A stretch of 23,682 nucleotides of DNA from the NCBI GenBank assembly GCA_900551055.1, contig URUK01000039.1:1-23682 (forward strand), written 5' to 3'. This stretch comes from an uncultured Prevotella sp. (lineage in GTDB: Bacteria; Bacteroidota; Bacteroidia; Bacteroidales; Bacteroidaceae). A model generated the notes under the pieces. That model was not told where the DNA came from and ran no database searches. It saw only the letters and a program-made list of their open reading frames with translations. Positions 23,632 through 23,682 of the stretch are shown in pieces. Made by a program: the position numbers and the translations under genes. Position 1 is the stretch's first letter. Every line of letters begins with the position of its first letter.

Positions 23632-23682
23632 TTAGAGTAGTTAAAGGAGTTATCGCTCGCTGCGCTCGCTAAGTAGTTAAAG
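23629..23682. repeat. Partial AGTTAGAG-type repeat at window end
   Basis: TAGTTAGAGTAGTTAAAG (23629-23646) is the same sequence as in the left arm of IR2 and starts with the stop codon of the MutS-like gene. It is followed by a GC-rich direct duplication (CGCTCGCTGCGCTCGCT, about 23654-23670) and another AGTAGTTAAAG at 23672-23682. The second arm, if any, lies outside the window. Confidence 0.65.

Overview
The window looks like a Bacteroidales chromosome, most likely Prevotellaceae. Transcription units are preceded by the Bacteroidetes -7 box TAnnTTTG, usually with a short leader. Shine-Dalgarno sequences are mostly weak. The gene families (EmrA/TolC/MFS pump, GH31 secreted glycosidase, Caps_synth glycosyltransferase, Wza/Wzc pair, membrane MutS-like ATPase) are typical of that order. 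The genus is an inference; no rRNA or tRNA gene was seen.

Layout. 1-460: no convincing CDS, but a promoter-like box, several strong hairpins and a terminator-like stem, so possibly a structured RNA. 461-3012: an AT-rich pair, DUF805 membrane protein and M48 membrane metallopeptidase, whose composition differs from the GC-richer rest. 3144-3578 (-): DUF1810 protein. 4078-4992 (+): Caps_synth glycosyltransferase. 5129-9103 (-): TolC, HlyD/EmrA and MFS genes forming a tripartite efflux operon. 9700-12096 (+): secreted GH31 glycosidase. 12315-13037 (-): DUF169 protein. 13382-14677 (-): exported histidine acid phosphatase. 14906-15754 (+): glycine-zipper lipoprotein. 15890-20072 (+): Wza-like lipoprotein, Wzc-like tyrosine kinase and alpha/beta hydrolase in a probable operon. 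20187-21281 (-): glycerate kinase. 21778-23631 (+): membrane-anchored MutS-like ATPase.

The most unusual content is intergenic. Family 1 consists of five 88-bp arrays, each of four 22-bp units (15-bp near-palindromic core around AAAAGGnnnnCTTTT plus a 7-bp spacer). Units within an array are often exact reverse complements of each other, and the middle bases change in a compensating way, which points to selected hairpins. The arrays lie in divergent, convergent and tandem gaps. Family 2 consists of long inverted repeats with 40-49 bp arms built from heptamer-like repeats (TTAAGAA or AGTTAGAGTAGTTA types). Their outer ends often begin exactly at the stop codon of the flanking gene (TAG of TAGTTA). 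One arm supplies the last seven residues and the stop codon of the glycerate kinase. These two families are the best candidates for something undescribed.

Functionally, the envelope dominates: drug or metabolite efflux, polysaccharide export and its tyrosine-kinase control, lipoprotein, membrane protease, and periplasmic or secreted glycosidase and phosphatase. No complete polysaccharide biosynthesis cluster, mobile-element transposase or CRISPR-cas gene was found.
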